A program made the position numbers and the translations under genes. Below are positions 1-7,497 of a DNA stretch of 52,605 nt, in pieces; position 1 is the first letter of the stretch, and the number at the start of each line of letters is the position of its first letter. Source of the stretch: Spirochaetaceae bacterium (lineage in GTDB: Bacteria; Spirochaetota; Spirochaetia; SZUA-6; DRHE01); the NCBI GenBank assembly GCA_020353535.1, contig CP070696.1:2701681-2754285 (forward strand). Reading direction: 5' to 3'. Under the pieces are notes generated by a model. The model saw only the letters and a program-made list of their open reading frames with translations. It was not told where the DNA came from and made no database searches.

Positions 1-671
1 GGTAGAGCCCCCTCGTTTTCGGGCGCTACCGGTCTCAGCAGCGCGCCCATTGAGTCTGAACTGTTTGTCCCTCCACCGGGATTGAAATCCGCATTGCTGA
101 AAACCACGGCATCGGAACTGGCTATGACCTTGGGCTCGAGGGTGTCCAGCGAGCTTTCCACGGCGTTGAGCAGCTCACTCAGAGCTTCCCGGATGATTTT
201 ATCCAGCACCAGATCCTTGCGGCCCCGCCGAATGACCTCTTCCGTTATTTCACCGCTCTGCGGATCGTACCAGGCCATGCGGATGTCCAACTCGTTTCCC
301 CGGCTGGCATATTCGGTCAACAGGATGAAATCGACCTCATCCGTGACTGCGCTGTCCAGAAAGTTTGCTGGATTGGTAAAGGAAGCCGTTGTGGAGGCGG
401 GAGCCGTGGTTACGATAACCCCCAGCTTCCGGCGCTCTAAACCCCCGCGCACCGACTGAGCCACCACGCCTTTGAACAACTGCTCCGCCTCAGTATCAAG
501 CGGCCGGTTCATGGCCAGGATCAAACCTCTTCGTTCGATTCCGGCACCGGGATTCAGAGCGGACGTGTATCCCGGGGCAAGCAGGAAGAGGCATATCCCC
601 ACCAGCAACGCGAACAGTCCGAACCGCCGTACACGATTAGAGGCGGACTCTGTAAGCACAAAAATATCCAT
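1..671 (-). CDS. Exported protein of unknown function (C-terminus cut by window edge)
   Basis: A continuous frame runs from an ATG at 671 to the left edge (223 codons, no stop), with AGAGGG 8 bases upstream of the start. The N-terminus is basic (RVRRFG) and followed by a hydrophobic stretch of about 17 residues ending near PGYTSA, which reads as an uncleaved anchor or a Sec signal peptide. The mature part has alternating hydrophobic strands and Asp/Glu-rich turns (for example DEVDFILLTEYASRG and AWYDPQSGEITEE), then a helix rich in Leu and Glu and a Gly/Ser/Asn-rich linker. I do not recognise the family. It lies downstream of resB-ccsA but has its own promoter-like sequence, so it is probably a separate unit. 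Confidence 0.7.
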   Translation of the reverse strand, partial: MDIFVLTESASNRVRRFGLFALLVGICLFLLAPGYTSALNPGAGIERRGLILAMNRPLDTEAEQLFKGVVAQSVRGGLERRKLGVIVTTAPASTTASFTNPANFLDSAVTDEVDFILLTEYASRGNELDIRMAWYDPQSGEITEEVIRRGRKDLVLDKIIREALSELLNAVESSLDTLEPKVIASSDAVVFSNADFNPGGGTNSSDSMGALLRPVAPENEGAL

Positions 672-739
672 TTGTCCCTCTCTTACGTGACGTTTTGTTT
701 CTACTTGATTTTTAGGAACTTGGTAGGTTTACGTATTTA

Positions 740-767
740 ATTCTACCACGCTTGGCGGGAAATCCAA
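740..767 (-). promoter_or_regulatory. Sigma70-type promoter for the exported protein
   Basis: Read on the minus strand: TTGGAT, 16-base spacer, TAGAAT. It lies 69 to 96 bases upstream of the ATG at 671 and just after the presumed ccsA terminator. Confidence 0.5.
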
Positions 768-773
768 GAATTT

Positions 774-812
774 TTAAAAAAATATGATATCGGCGCAGGT
801 CGAGCCTGCCGG
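774..812 (-). terminator. Probable terminator after ccsA
   Basis: Directly after the ccsA stop on the minus strand there is a GCAGG/CCTGC stem with a CTCGA loop, with extra GC pairing around it. A run of seven T follows about ten bases later. The gap before the T-run makes it a weaker than usual intrinsic terminator. Confidence 0.45.
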
Positions 813-1598
813 CTAGGCGTAGCTGTGCAATCCGGCCAACAGGTAATTGACTCCGAAAAAGGTGAACAGGGTAAAGGCGAAACCGACGATGGCCAAAACT
901 GCCGAAATCCTGCCGCGGAATCTCTTGACGAAACGGGTATGGAGGTAGGCGGTGTAGACCAGCCAGGTGATCAGCGCCCAGGTCTCTTTCGGATCCCAGC
1001 TCCAGTAGGCCCCCCAGGCGTTTTGAGCCCACACGGCGCCGAAGATCAGTGCTCCGGCGGTAAAGATCGGATAGCCGATGGCGATGGTGGTATAGGTCAG
1101 CCGATCGAGGCGCTTCCTGCGCTCCTCGTCCCTGGAGACCAGATAGTAGATCGCACAGATGAAAGCCACCACGAAGAAGGACTCTCCGATAAAGGAGAGG
1201 GTTACGTGCAAGACCAGCCAGTAGGACTGCAGGGCCGGAATCGGCGGGACTACATCCTTCGGTGCAATCGGAGAGGAAGCGACGGCCAGAAATGCGATGG
1301 CCACGATCGTGCCGCCGAAGATGATGAAGGCAATGGTTTTCTCCTTAGCCCGCAGCCTGTAGATGAACAGTAGCAGGGCGATTACGGCGGAGAAGAATAC
1401 CAAAGACTCAAAGGTATTGGTAACCGCCACGAAGCGAATACGGATGCTCCTGTCGATCGTAACGGCCAACAGCAGCGCCGCTGCCGCCAGCAGGATGTAG
1501 TGACTGAAACCATCGATCTTGCGTTCTTTTCGCAGCAGGTAGGCAATCTGAACGGCGGCTGCAACAATCAGCAGCCCGAAAGCTATGGTGGCAATCAT
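813..1598 (-). CDS. ccsA: Cytochrome c biogenesis protein CcsA/ResC (System II heme handling)
   Basis: This 261-residue integral membrane protein carries the WWD signature of heme-handling proteins (WGAYWSWDPKETW) near the C-terminus. Conserved histidines flank it: one in LHVTLSFIG before it and one in TAYLHTR after it. In System II, CcsA/ResC works with ResB to move heme across the membrane and attach it to CxxCH motifs of apocytochromes. The ATG at 1598 overlaps the resB stop (ATGA), so translation is coupled; a longer in-frame extension reaching into resB is rejected. About 7-8 hydrophobic segments are visible. No cytochrome with a CxxCH motif was noticed in the window, so its clients are encoded elsewhere. 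The family call is firm. Confidence 0.93.
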   Translation of the reverse strand: MIATIAFGLLIVAAAVQIAYLLRKERKIDGFSHYILLAAAALLLAVTIDRSIRIRFVAVTNTFESLVFFSAVIALLLFIYRLRAKEKTIAFIIFGGTIVAIAFLAVASSPIAPKDVVPPIPALQSYWLVLHVTLSFIGESFFVVAFICAIYYLVSRDEERRKRLDRLTYTTIAIGYPIFTAGALIFGAVWAQNAWGAYWSWDPKETWALITWLVYTAYLHTRFVKRFRGRISAVLAIVGFAFTLFTFFGVNYLLAGLHSYA

Positions 1599-2527
1599 AT
1601 GTCTCTGTCCTTTCTCTTCTGTATCAGTGTCAGGCTCAAGCCCGCGCCAATCACGATCAGAGCCACGACCACGGGGATGAATCCCGGATCCTTTACCGCC
1701 TTCAGCCCTGTCACATCCCGGCTGCCCAGCTCCACTACCGTGTATTCGCCAATCCGCTCTCCGATCTTGACGCGGTAGGTTGCTGTACGGGCGTGCTTCT
1801 CCCACTGTTCGAACACGGCGCTGCCTCCCTCGATGCCCTGGAAGATCATCACAGTCCCTTCCATCTCGAAGCCCTGGCCGCTGCTGATCGGTCTGGTGTC
1901 CCCCTGCTCGTCTCGCAGGAAGGCCTGGTCCTCGCGGGCGAAGGAGGTTTGATAGATTTTGATACCGGCGATTCTTAGCGGTTTATTCACCTCGATGGGA
2001 AAAGAGGTGATCAGGAGCTCTTCACCCTGACGTACCTCCACCGTGGAAATCCAGTCCTTGGGCCGTCCGTTCTCATACTCCTCATATTCATAGTCCAGGA
2101 GTCGAAGAACGTAGGCACCAGGCAACTGGACCTCGTCTCCCTCCCCCATGTAAACCATGCCCTCCCTTCGCCCGAACACGGAGAACATCGCTCCCACGAT
2201 CATGAGCAGCAGTCCTACATGAATCAGATCGGGACCATGCCGTCGTCTGGCTCTGCGGCGTTCCCGATTCACCAGACGGTCGATAGCGCATACCGCCAGG
2301 TTGATGAAAAACAAACCAACGGGGAGTAAGAAAAGCAGGGAGCGGAAGAAATTGTCGAAGCCGAGCCTCAGAAAGACCTGAGCCCAAAAGGCACCGTAGT
2401 TGTGGAAGTAAAACGCAGCTTCCTTGCCCTGAGGAATCAGCGTGCTGAGAATTGACAGGACCGCGATGATCAGGATTATGACTACTGCCAGCTTTATCGA
2501 TTTAAAGAACTTATACAACGCTTCCAA
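1595..2527 (-). CDS. resB: Cytochrome c biogenesis protein ResB (System II)
   Basis: The 310-residue protein has the ResB layout: an N-terminal membrane segment (VVIILIIAVLSILSTLIPQG), a second near residues 60-80 ending in NLAVCAIDRL, a third at HVGLLLMIVGAMFSVF, a periplasmic domain of about 150 residues, and a last membrane segment (PVVVALIVIGAGLSL). It is shorter than Bacillus ResB (over 500 residues) but like the compact ResB forms of anaerobes. It is expected to form the cytochrome c synthase with CcsA, whose start overlaps its stop by 4 bases. No thioredoxin-like ResA is nearby. The start has no strong Shine-Dalgarno sequence, but the first membrane segment fits. Confidence 0.9.
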   Translation of the reverse strand: MEALYKFFKSIKLAVVIILIIAVLSILSTLIPQGKEAAFYFHNYGAFWAQVFLRLGFDNFFRSLLFLLPVGLFFINLAVCAIDRLVNRERRRARRRHGPDLIHVGLLLMIVGAMFSVFGRREGMVYMGEGDEVQLPGAYVLRLLDYEYEEYENGRPKDWISTVEVRQGEELLITSFPIEVNKPLRIAGIKIYQTSFAREDQAFLRDEQGDTRPISSGQGFEMEGTVMIFQGIEGGSAVFEQWEKHARTATYRVKIGERIGEYTVVELGSRDVTGLKAVKDPGFIPVVVALIVIGAGLSLTLIQKRKDRDI

Positions 2528-2552
2528 AGTATGGTGACCCTAGTGATAGATA

Positions 2553-2930
2553 TCATGAAATGTAGTGGTGAATCAACTCAACCAGCCGCTCGATTCGTAC
2601 CGGCTTCGTGACGTACTCCTCCGCCTGCAGCTCATCCCTGGTAAACTCGAGAGCGTACTCCCTGTTGATCGAAGTCAACACGAACAGCGGCAGATTCGGA
2701 TAATTCGCCTTTATCGTCCCCGCGGTCCGGAATCCGGAAGAGGGGTGTTCGGGAAACAGCAGATCGAGCAACACGAGATCCGGCGAGAGTCTGGCGATCA
2801 TTTCCAGTCCCTCCTCGACGGAATCAGATGAGTGTATTTCGAATCCGGCACTCTGCAGCAACGCTCCCGTGGTCTCCAGTATGTCCAGATCGTCGTCGAT
2901 TATGATTATCCTGGGCAATTTCGAATACAC
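2553..2930 (-). CDS. Response regulator, receiver domain only
   Basis: 125 residues making just one REC domain: acidic pocket IIDDD (residues 10-14), phospho-acceptor D56 in LVLLD, switch Thr86 in VLTS, and Lys109 in the TKP motif. There is no DNA-binding or enzymatic output domain, so it must act by protein contact, phosphotransfer, or as a phosphate sink. It is clearly related to the receiver at 10531: both share DDDLD, then FPE-x-P-x-x-GF after the phospho-Asp and a T-x-IN-x-E stretch. The two bracket the nqr operon, this one divergently. The start is a GTG with a poor ribosome site. It lies 25 bases upstream of resB on the same strand. Confidence 0.88.
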   Translation of the reverse strand: MYSKLPRIIIIDDDLDILETTGALLQSAGFEIHSSDSVEEGLEMIARLSPDLVLLDLLFPEHPSSGFRTAGTIKANYPNLPLFVLTSINREYALEFTRDELQAEEYVTKPVRIERLVELIHHYIS

Positions 2931-2951
2931 CTATTACTACTATTTTGGTTA

Positions 2952-2962
2952 GGTAGACTACC
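2952..2962. promoter_or_regulatory. Short palindrome upstream of the receiver gene
   Basis: GGTAG-A-CTACC is a perfect 5-bp inverted repeat with a one-base centre, 22-32 bases upstream of the GTG at 2930, where a promoter or operator would be. The binding protein is unknown. Confidence 0.3.
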
Positions 2963-3041
2963 CTATCACAACTTATTATTCACAGCAAGCGTCATGAATC
3001 ACGATACAGTAATTTATTAAACCAAGTTCGACTGATCATTA

Positions 3042-3070
3042 TTGACGTAGTCAGGTTAACCATCTATAAT
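3042..3070 (+). promoter_or_regulatory. Sigma70-type promoter of the nqr operon
   Basis: TTGACG, a 17-base spacer and a consensus TATAAT lie 75 bases upstream of the nqrA-like start. A second TATAAT occurs about 30 bases further downstream. A palindrome overlaps the first -10 box. Confidence 0.7.
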
Positions 3071-3082
3071 ATCGTGATATTA
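3067..3082. promoter_or_regulatory. Candidate operator overlapping the nqr -10 box
   Basis: TAATATCGTGATATTA is a 16-base inverted repeat (7-bp arms, 2-base centre) that starts inside the -10 box and covers the likely transcription start. That is a classic repressor position. It does not match Rex, FNR or Fur consensus sequences that I know. Confidence 0.45.
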
Positions 3083-3144
3083 GTAGCGGATCGTAGCTAT
3101 AATACATCAATAACAAACTGTATTTGTGTTTCAAAGGCGGTGAT

Positions 3145-4527
3145 ATGAAGATTTACGGCGGTTATCTACCCAAAATCACCGGTAGACCCTCGAGCACTGT
3201 TGACGAGCTGCAGCTTCCTCAAGAGCTGTCGATCGATCTCTGCAGGGGCGGAATCAGTTACAATCCTGTCGTAAAAAACGGGCAGCGGGTGGATTTCGGC
3301 GAAACCCTTGCGGAGACCTCGGTTTTGGATAACCGGCTCTGTCTGCCGGCACCGGCCGGGGGCACCGTGGCGCTGCATGACGAAAATACAGTGGTGCTCG
3401 AGAATCTGCAGGGGCAGATCAATCCGGGAACTAGCTACCGTCCCGAACGGATCAGCCGGGAACAGACTATAAAAGCCCTGTCCGAAGGCGGTGTCTGGCC
3501 CTTTTTCTGGAGCTCCAAAACCGGCGGTGTGCCCTCGCCCGGGGCTGATGAGCTGCCCCAGGCTATCGTAATTAACGTGGTCATCAGCGAGCCGTTCCGA
3601 ACCAGAGGCAAGGTGATTCTGAGACGTTCCTGGAAGCGGATCGTAGAGGGGATAAAGTTCCTGCCGAGGCTTATTGCCGACTACGGGATCATTTATATCG
3701 TGTTGACACAAGTCCGGGATCCGATCGCCCAGATGATGGTTTCCGACCTTGCCGGTTTCGCCTGGATTCGCTTCCGTCCGGTGCCGCTGCGGTATCCCGT
3801 AGAGAATCAGCGGGTACTGTTTCAGGCATTTCAGAAGAGTGAAGCCTCGATTCACAGGGACAGCAAGATCTGGATCACCGATGTTCAGGGAATCGAAGCT
3901 GTGGGAGCCTGCTTGGCCGATGGCTTGCCGGTGCACCAGAGAGTGGTGGTGGCCTCCGGTCCAGGGCATGCAGATCCGCGGCATCTGGCTGTTCGCATCG
4001 GTACTCCCGTAGGCGCATTCAGCCAGAGCAAGAATGACCGGCCGGTGCGGATCCTCCGAGGCGGTGTTTTTACAGGCCAGCCCGCAGATCCGGCTAAGGA
4101 TGCGGTGCAGTACGACGATGATGGCTTTTTCTTTCTCCCCGAAGTCACTGACAGGGAATTCTTGAGCTTTTTACGTCCGGGTTTTGACCGCACCTCCTAT
4201 TCCAGAACGTTCGCCTCCTCCCTCTTCGGGGGCAGGGACCGCCGCCTATCGACGTCTCTGCGGGGTGAGCGGCGCCCCTGCATCACCTGCGGCGCCTGCG
4301 AAAACATCTGTCCTGCTCGGGTGCTTCCCCAAGTTCTGCACAGGTACATCCACCGGGAGCTGTACGAGGAAGCGGAAAAGGCCGGTCTTAATGCTTGCGT
4401 TGAGTGCGGGCTGTGCAGCCATGTCTGTCCATCCAAGCTGGAGCTGCTTCAGCAATTTGTAGATGCAAAAGCGCTGCTTCAGGCCGAACGGGAAGAAGCT
4501 ATGGAAACTGCTGGAAGGGGCGAGTGA
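3145..4527 (+). CDS. nqrA: NqrA/RnfC-type subunit with two [4Fe-4S] motifs
   Basis: First gene of the nqr operon, 460 residues. NqrA and RnfC are homologous. Canonical NqrA has lost the iron-sulfur motifs, while RnfC has two. Here both are intact: C379-x2-C382-x2-C385-x3-C389-P and C418-x2-C421-x2-C424-x3-C428-P. The rest mixes features: the N-terminal GGYLPK and LPAPAGGTV (lipoyl/barrel-sandwich-like fold) resemble RnfC, while SYSRTF before the Fe-S domain resembles the VTRT segment of NqrA. The other five genes are Nqr-type, including NqrF, which Rnf lacks. The subunit is expected on the cytoplasmic side. The ATG at 3145 is preceded by AAAGGCGGTGA; a TTG seven codons earlier lacks a ribosome site. 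The gene symbol follows the operon context. Confidence 0.85.
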   Translation: MKIYGGYLPKITGRPSSTVDELQLPQELSIDLCRGGISYNPVVKNGQRVDFGETLAETSVLDNRLCLPAPAGGTVALHDENTVVLENLQGQINPGTSYRPERISREQTIKALSEGGVWPFFWSSKTGGVPSPGADELPQAIVINVVISEPFRTRGKVILRRSWKRIVEGIKFLPRLIADYGIIYIVLTQVRDPIAQMMVSDLAGFAWIRFRPVPLRYPVENQRVLFQAFQKSEASIHRDSKIWITDVQGIEAVGACLADGLPVHQRVVVASGPGHADPRHLAVRIGTPVGAFSQSKNDRPVRILRGGVFTGQPADPAKDAVQYDDDGFFFLPEVTDREFLSFLRPGFDRTSYSRTFASSLFGGRDRRLSTSLRGERRPCITCGACENICPARVLPQVLHRYIHRELYEEAEKAGLNACVECGLCSHVCPSKLELLQQFVDAKALLQAEREEAMETAGRGE

Positions 4528-4532
4528 GGACA

Positions 4533-5621
4533 ATGAGAATATTCAAGCGCATTCTGGACAAAGCCAGACCGCATTTCGAGGAAAACGGCAGGTTTTCCAG
4601 GTTTCACAACGTTTTTCAGGCGATGGACAACTTCCTGTTCGCCGCTCCGCTGAAAGTGGAGCAGCGGCCTTTTATCAGGGATCCTCTCGATGTAAAGCGT
4701 TATATGTCCCTGGTCATCACCGCTTTGGTGCCCTGCCTTATTGCTTCTGTGTACTTTTTCGGCTGGCGAGTGCTGCTGCTGTTGATCGTTTCCTACGTTG
4801 TCGGTGGCATCGTGGAGGTGTTGTTCGCGGTCATCCGCAAAGAAGAGGTAAATGAGGGATTTCTGGTCACCGGCTTCATCTTTCCGCTGATTCTTCCACC
4901 CGGACTGCCCCTCTGGATCGCGGCGGTGGGTATCCTGTTCGGCGTTCTGGTGGGAAAGGAGGTGTTCGGCGGAACCGGGCGGAATCTATTCAACCCGGCC
5001 CTGGTCGGGCGGGTTTTCCTGGCCCTGGGATATCCGGCGGCCATGACCTCAAACTGGATCGAGCCCGCCAGCGGCGGATGGGGGAGGATCGTCATGCCGA
5101 TTGCGCAGGCTGCGGGAGACGCGGTCACGTCAGCCACACCCCTCGTTGCGGCCAAAGGCAGCGTCTATGCGGCTCCGTTGGATCTGTTTCTCGGCCGTGT
5201 GCTCGGCAGCGCCGGGGAAACCTCGGCACTGGCGATCCTGCTGGGGGGCATTTTTCTCCTGATCGTGGGCGTGGCCAGCTGGCGAACGGTCTTTTCCATC
5301 ATCCTCTCCTTTACGGTGTTCAACGTGGTAGTTCGTGCCGCCGCGCCGCAGCTGGTGGGACCCCTGTGGTTCAACCTGCTGGCGGGCAGCTTCCTGTTCG
5401 GTACCTTTTTCATGGCCACCGACCCCGTATCCGGACCGGTAACGCGGACGGGGAAGTGGGGCTATGGAATATTGATTGGAGGGGTGACGATGCTGATCCG
5501 CACCTTTTCCGGTTTTGTTGAAGGGGTTATGTTTGCCATACTCCTGGGCAATATCTTTGCGCCGTTGATCGACGAGGCGGTAATACGTGCCAGGATGCGG
5601 AGGTACGCCCGTGAAGGATAA
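4533..5621 (+). CDS. nqrB: Na+-translocating NADH:quinone reductase subunit B
   Basis: 362-residue membrane subunit of the NqrB/RnfD family. The motif RDPLDVKRYMS near residue 50 is typical of NqrB, as is FNPALVGRVFLALGYPAAMT. The flavinylation motif D196-A-V-T-S-A-T202 shows Thr202 as the site where ApbE would attach FMN through a phosphoester bond. About ten hydrophobic segments are visible. In the Nqr complex this subunit carries FMN and, in Vibrio, riboflavin, and forms the sodium path. The ATG at 4533 follows GTGAGGA, five bases after the nqrA-like stop. It overlaps nqrC by 11 bases. No apbE gene is in the window. Confidence 0.95.
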   Translation: MRIFKRILDKARPHFEENGRFSRFHNVFQAMDNFLFAAPLKVEQRPFIRDPLDVKRYMSLVITALVPCLIASVYFFGWRVLLLLIVSYVVGGIVEVLFAVIRKEEVNEGFLVTGFIFPLILPPGLPLWIAAVGILFGVLVGKEVFGGTGRNLFNPALVGRVFLALGYPAAMTSNWIEPASGGWGRIVMPIAQAAGDAVTSATPLVAAKGSVYAAPLDLFLGRVLGSAGETSALAILLGGIFLLIVGVASWRTVFSIILSFTVFNVVVRAAAPQLVGPLWFNLLAGSFLFGTFFMATDPVSGPVTRTGKWGYGILIGGVTMLIRTFSGFVEGVMFAILLGNIFAPLIDEAVIRARMRRYAREG

Positions 5622-6228
5622 TACACGCACCCTCGCTTTTGCCGGAATTCTTGGATTGATATGTGCCTTGGTTCTGGCCGGTGTAAGCCAGTTCACCGCT
5701 CCGTACAGGCAGGCCAATGAGAGGGCTGAGGAGGTTCGCAACTACCTCTCCGCTCTGGGCGTGCCGGGATGGGAAGGCGTGAGCTCGCAGGAGCTGCTCG
5801 ATGTTTTCGAAAGAAACGTTCGCGTCGAGCAGGAGGGTGAGCAGACCGTATACCAATACCTACCTGTTTCGGGTTCCCAGGTACAGCCGGTAGCCATAGC
5901 TGTTCCCTTCTCCGGGACGGGTCTATGGGGCCCGATTCGTGGCGTATTGGCCCTGGAGCCGGATTTTACCACGATTCGGGGGATCCGTTTCTTCGATCAA
6001 CAGGAAACCCCCGGCTTGGGCGGTGAGATCGGAGCGGAGTGGTTTCAGAATCAATTCGTCGGCAAGCGCATCGTTTCCGCCGAGGGGGATCCCGGATTCA
6101 GGATCACGAAACCGGGCGGCTCGGAGGATGCAAACTCGGTAGACGGTATCACCGGGGCAACCATGACTTCCGACCGGGTGGAGGTAATCCTCGACAATCT
6201 GGCTAAAGAGCTATTAAAGGAGAAATAG
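5611..6228 (+). CDS. nqrC: Na+-translocating NADH:quinone reductase subunit C
   Basis: 205 residues with one N-terminal membrane helix (residues 8-27) and a periplasmic FMN domain. The flavinylation motif is D178-G-I-T-G-A-T184 followed by MTS; Thr184 should carry covalent FMN. The upstream ETPGLGGEI motif is also typical of NqrC/RnfG. The subunit passes electrons between the NqrD/E cluster and NqrB. A GTG at 5611 is chosen because GGAGG lies 7-8 bases before it; another GTG eight codons upstream lacks this. It overlaps the end of nqrB by 11 bases. Confidence 0.94.
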   Translation: MKDNTRTLAFAGILGLICALVLAGVSQFTAPYRQANERAEEVRNYLSALGVPGWEGVSSQELLDVFERNVRVEQEGEQTVYQYLPVSGSQVQPVAIAVPFSGTGLWGPIRGVLALEPDFTTIRGIRFFDQQETPGLGGEIGAEWFQNQFVGKRIVSAEGDPGFRITKPGGSEDANSVDGITGATMTSDRVEVILDNLAKELLKEK

Positions 6229-6232
6229 AGCA

Positions 6233-6895
6233 ATGTCCAGTGACTCCCAAAGTCGACAATCCACAGCCCTCCCCGTTTCGCGGGTGAACTACCTGGGAAT
6301 TCTAAAGGACGGCGTATACAGGACCAATCCGGTCACCTATCAGGTGTTGGGCATCTGTATCTTTCTGGCCATTACCACGAAAGTTGAAAACGCTCTGGTT
6401 ATGGGATTCGCGCTGATCTTCGTCACCGCCATGTCCAACCTGATCGTATCGGTGCTGCGCAACGCAATCCCGAGAAGAATCCGAATGATCGCCGAAGTGG
6501 CCATCATAGCTACCTTCGTCATCTTCTTTGATCAATTTTTGAAGGCCTTTTATTGGGACATGTCCAAGCAATTGGGACCCTACGTCGCCCTGATTATCAC
6601 AAACTGCATCGTCATGGGCAGGGCGGAGGCCTTTGCCATCCAAAATCCCCCCCTGCCGTCCCTGGTGGACGGCATAGCAAATGGAATCGGCTATGCCCTC
6701 ATCCTGGTGCTGATCGCCCTGTTCCGAGAGCTAATCGGCTTTGGAACGATCCTCGGCTTTACCGTGCTGTCCCAGGATTGGTATGAACGCAATATTCTCT
6801 TTATCATGGCCCCGGGAGCCTTTTTCATGGCTGGCTTCCTAATCTGGGTGCTGAACTTCATCAATCCGCCCAAACAAGCGGAGGTAGGCAAATGA
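6233..6895 (+). CDS. nqrD: Na+-translocating NADH:quinone reductase subunit D
   Basis: 220-residue polytopic membrane protein. The hallmark segments NPVTYQVLGIC and IITNCIVMGRAEAFA are present. Cys42 and Cys125 correspond to the two cysteines that, with two in NqrE, hold an iron or [2Fe-2S] centre inside the membrane in Vibrio Nqr. About six membrane helices are visible, arranged as inverted halves relative to NqrE. The start follows AAAGGAGAAATAGAGCA four bases after nqrC ends. Its last four bases overlap nqrE (ATGA). Confidence 0.95.
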   Translation: MSSDSQSRQSTALPVSRVNYLGILKDGVYRTNPVTYQVLGICIFLAITTKVENALVMGFALIFVTAMSNLIVSVLRNAIPRRIRMIAEVAIIATFVIFFDQFLKAFYWDMSKQLGPYVALIITNCIVMGRAEAFAIQNPPLPSLVDGIANGIGYALILVLIALFRELIGFGTILGFTVLSQDWYERNILFIMAPGAFFMAGFLIWVLNFINPPKQAEVGK

Positions 6896-7482
6896 ATTCG
6901 ACACCGCTCCTGGCCCTGTTCATCGGCTCTATCTTCACGAACAACATTCTCTTCGCCAGCTTTCTGGGGATGTGCTCTTTCCTGGTGTGTTCCAATCGAA
7001 TTTCCACCGCGATCGGACTCGGTGGGGCCGTGACCTTCGTGATGACCTTCACAACGGCCATCAACTACGTAATCTACCACTACGTTCTCCTTCCGCTGCA
7101 TCTAGAGTTCATCAGCTTCATCATATTCATCGCGGTCATCGCCGCCTTCGTGCAGTTCGTGGAGATGTTCGTGGAACGTTTCAGCCCTCAGCTCTACTAT
7201 GCCTTGGGAATATTTCTGCCCCTGATTACCGTTAACTGCGCCATATTGGGGGCTTCCCTGTTTATGGTTCTGCGGAAGTACAATTTCATTCAATCCGTAA
7301 CCTTCGGCCTGGGCGCCGGATTGGGTTGGGCCCTGGCCATTGCCCTCATGGCCGGGTTGAGAGAGAAAATGGGGTATTCCAACGTCCCGGTCGCTTTAAG
7401 GGGAACCGGAGCGGTCATGCTTATTGCCGGGGTGATCGCCATGGTTTTCATGGGTTTCGCCGGTATGCTGAGCCTGCAGTAA
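6892..7482 (+). CDS. nqrE: Na+-translocating NADH:quinone reductase subunit E
   Basis: 196 residues, six hydrophobic helices, homologous to RnfA. FLGMCSFLVCSNR and ITVNCAILG carry Cys28 and Cys116, the partner ligands for the intramembrane iron centre shared with NqrD. The ATG overlaps the nqrD stop by 4 bases. An extra cysteine (Cys33) close to the first ligand is not obviously conserved. Length and all signature segments fit NqrE. Confidence 0.95.
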   Translation: MNSTPLLALFIGSIFTNNILFASFLGMCSFLVCSNRISTAIGLGGAVTFVMTFTTAINYVIYHYVLLPLHLEFISFIIFIAVIAAFVQFVEMFVERFSPQLYYALGIFLPLITVNCAILGASLFMVLRKYNFIQSVTFGLGAGLGWALAIALMAGLREKMGYSNVPVALRGTGAVMLIAGVIAMVFMGFAGMLSLQ

Positions 7483-7497
7483 AGGATTGGTGTCGAT

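Noticed and set aside
3124..3144. TTG start seven codons upstream for the NqrA-like gene
   Set aside because: The ATG at 3145 has a ribosome site (AGGCGGTG) that would be inside the longer version.
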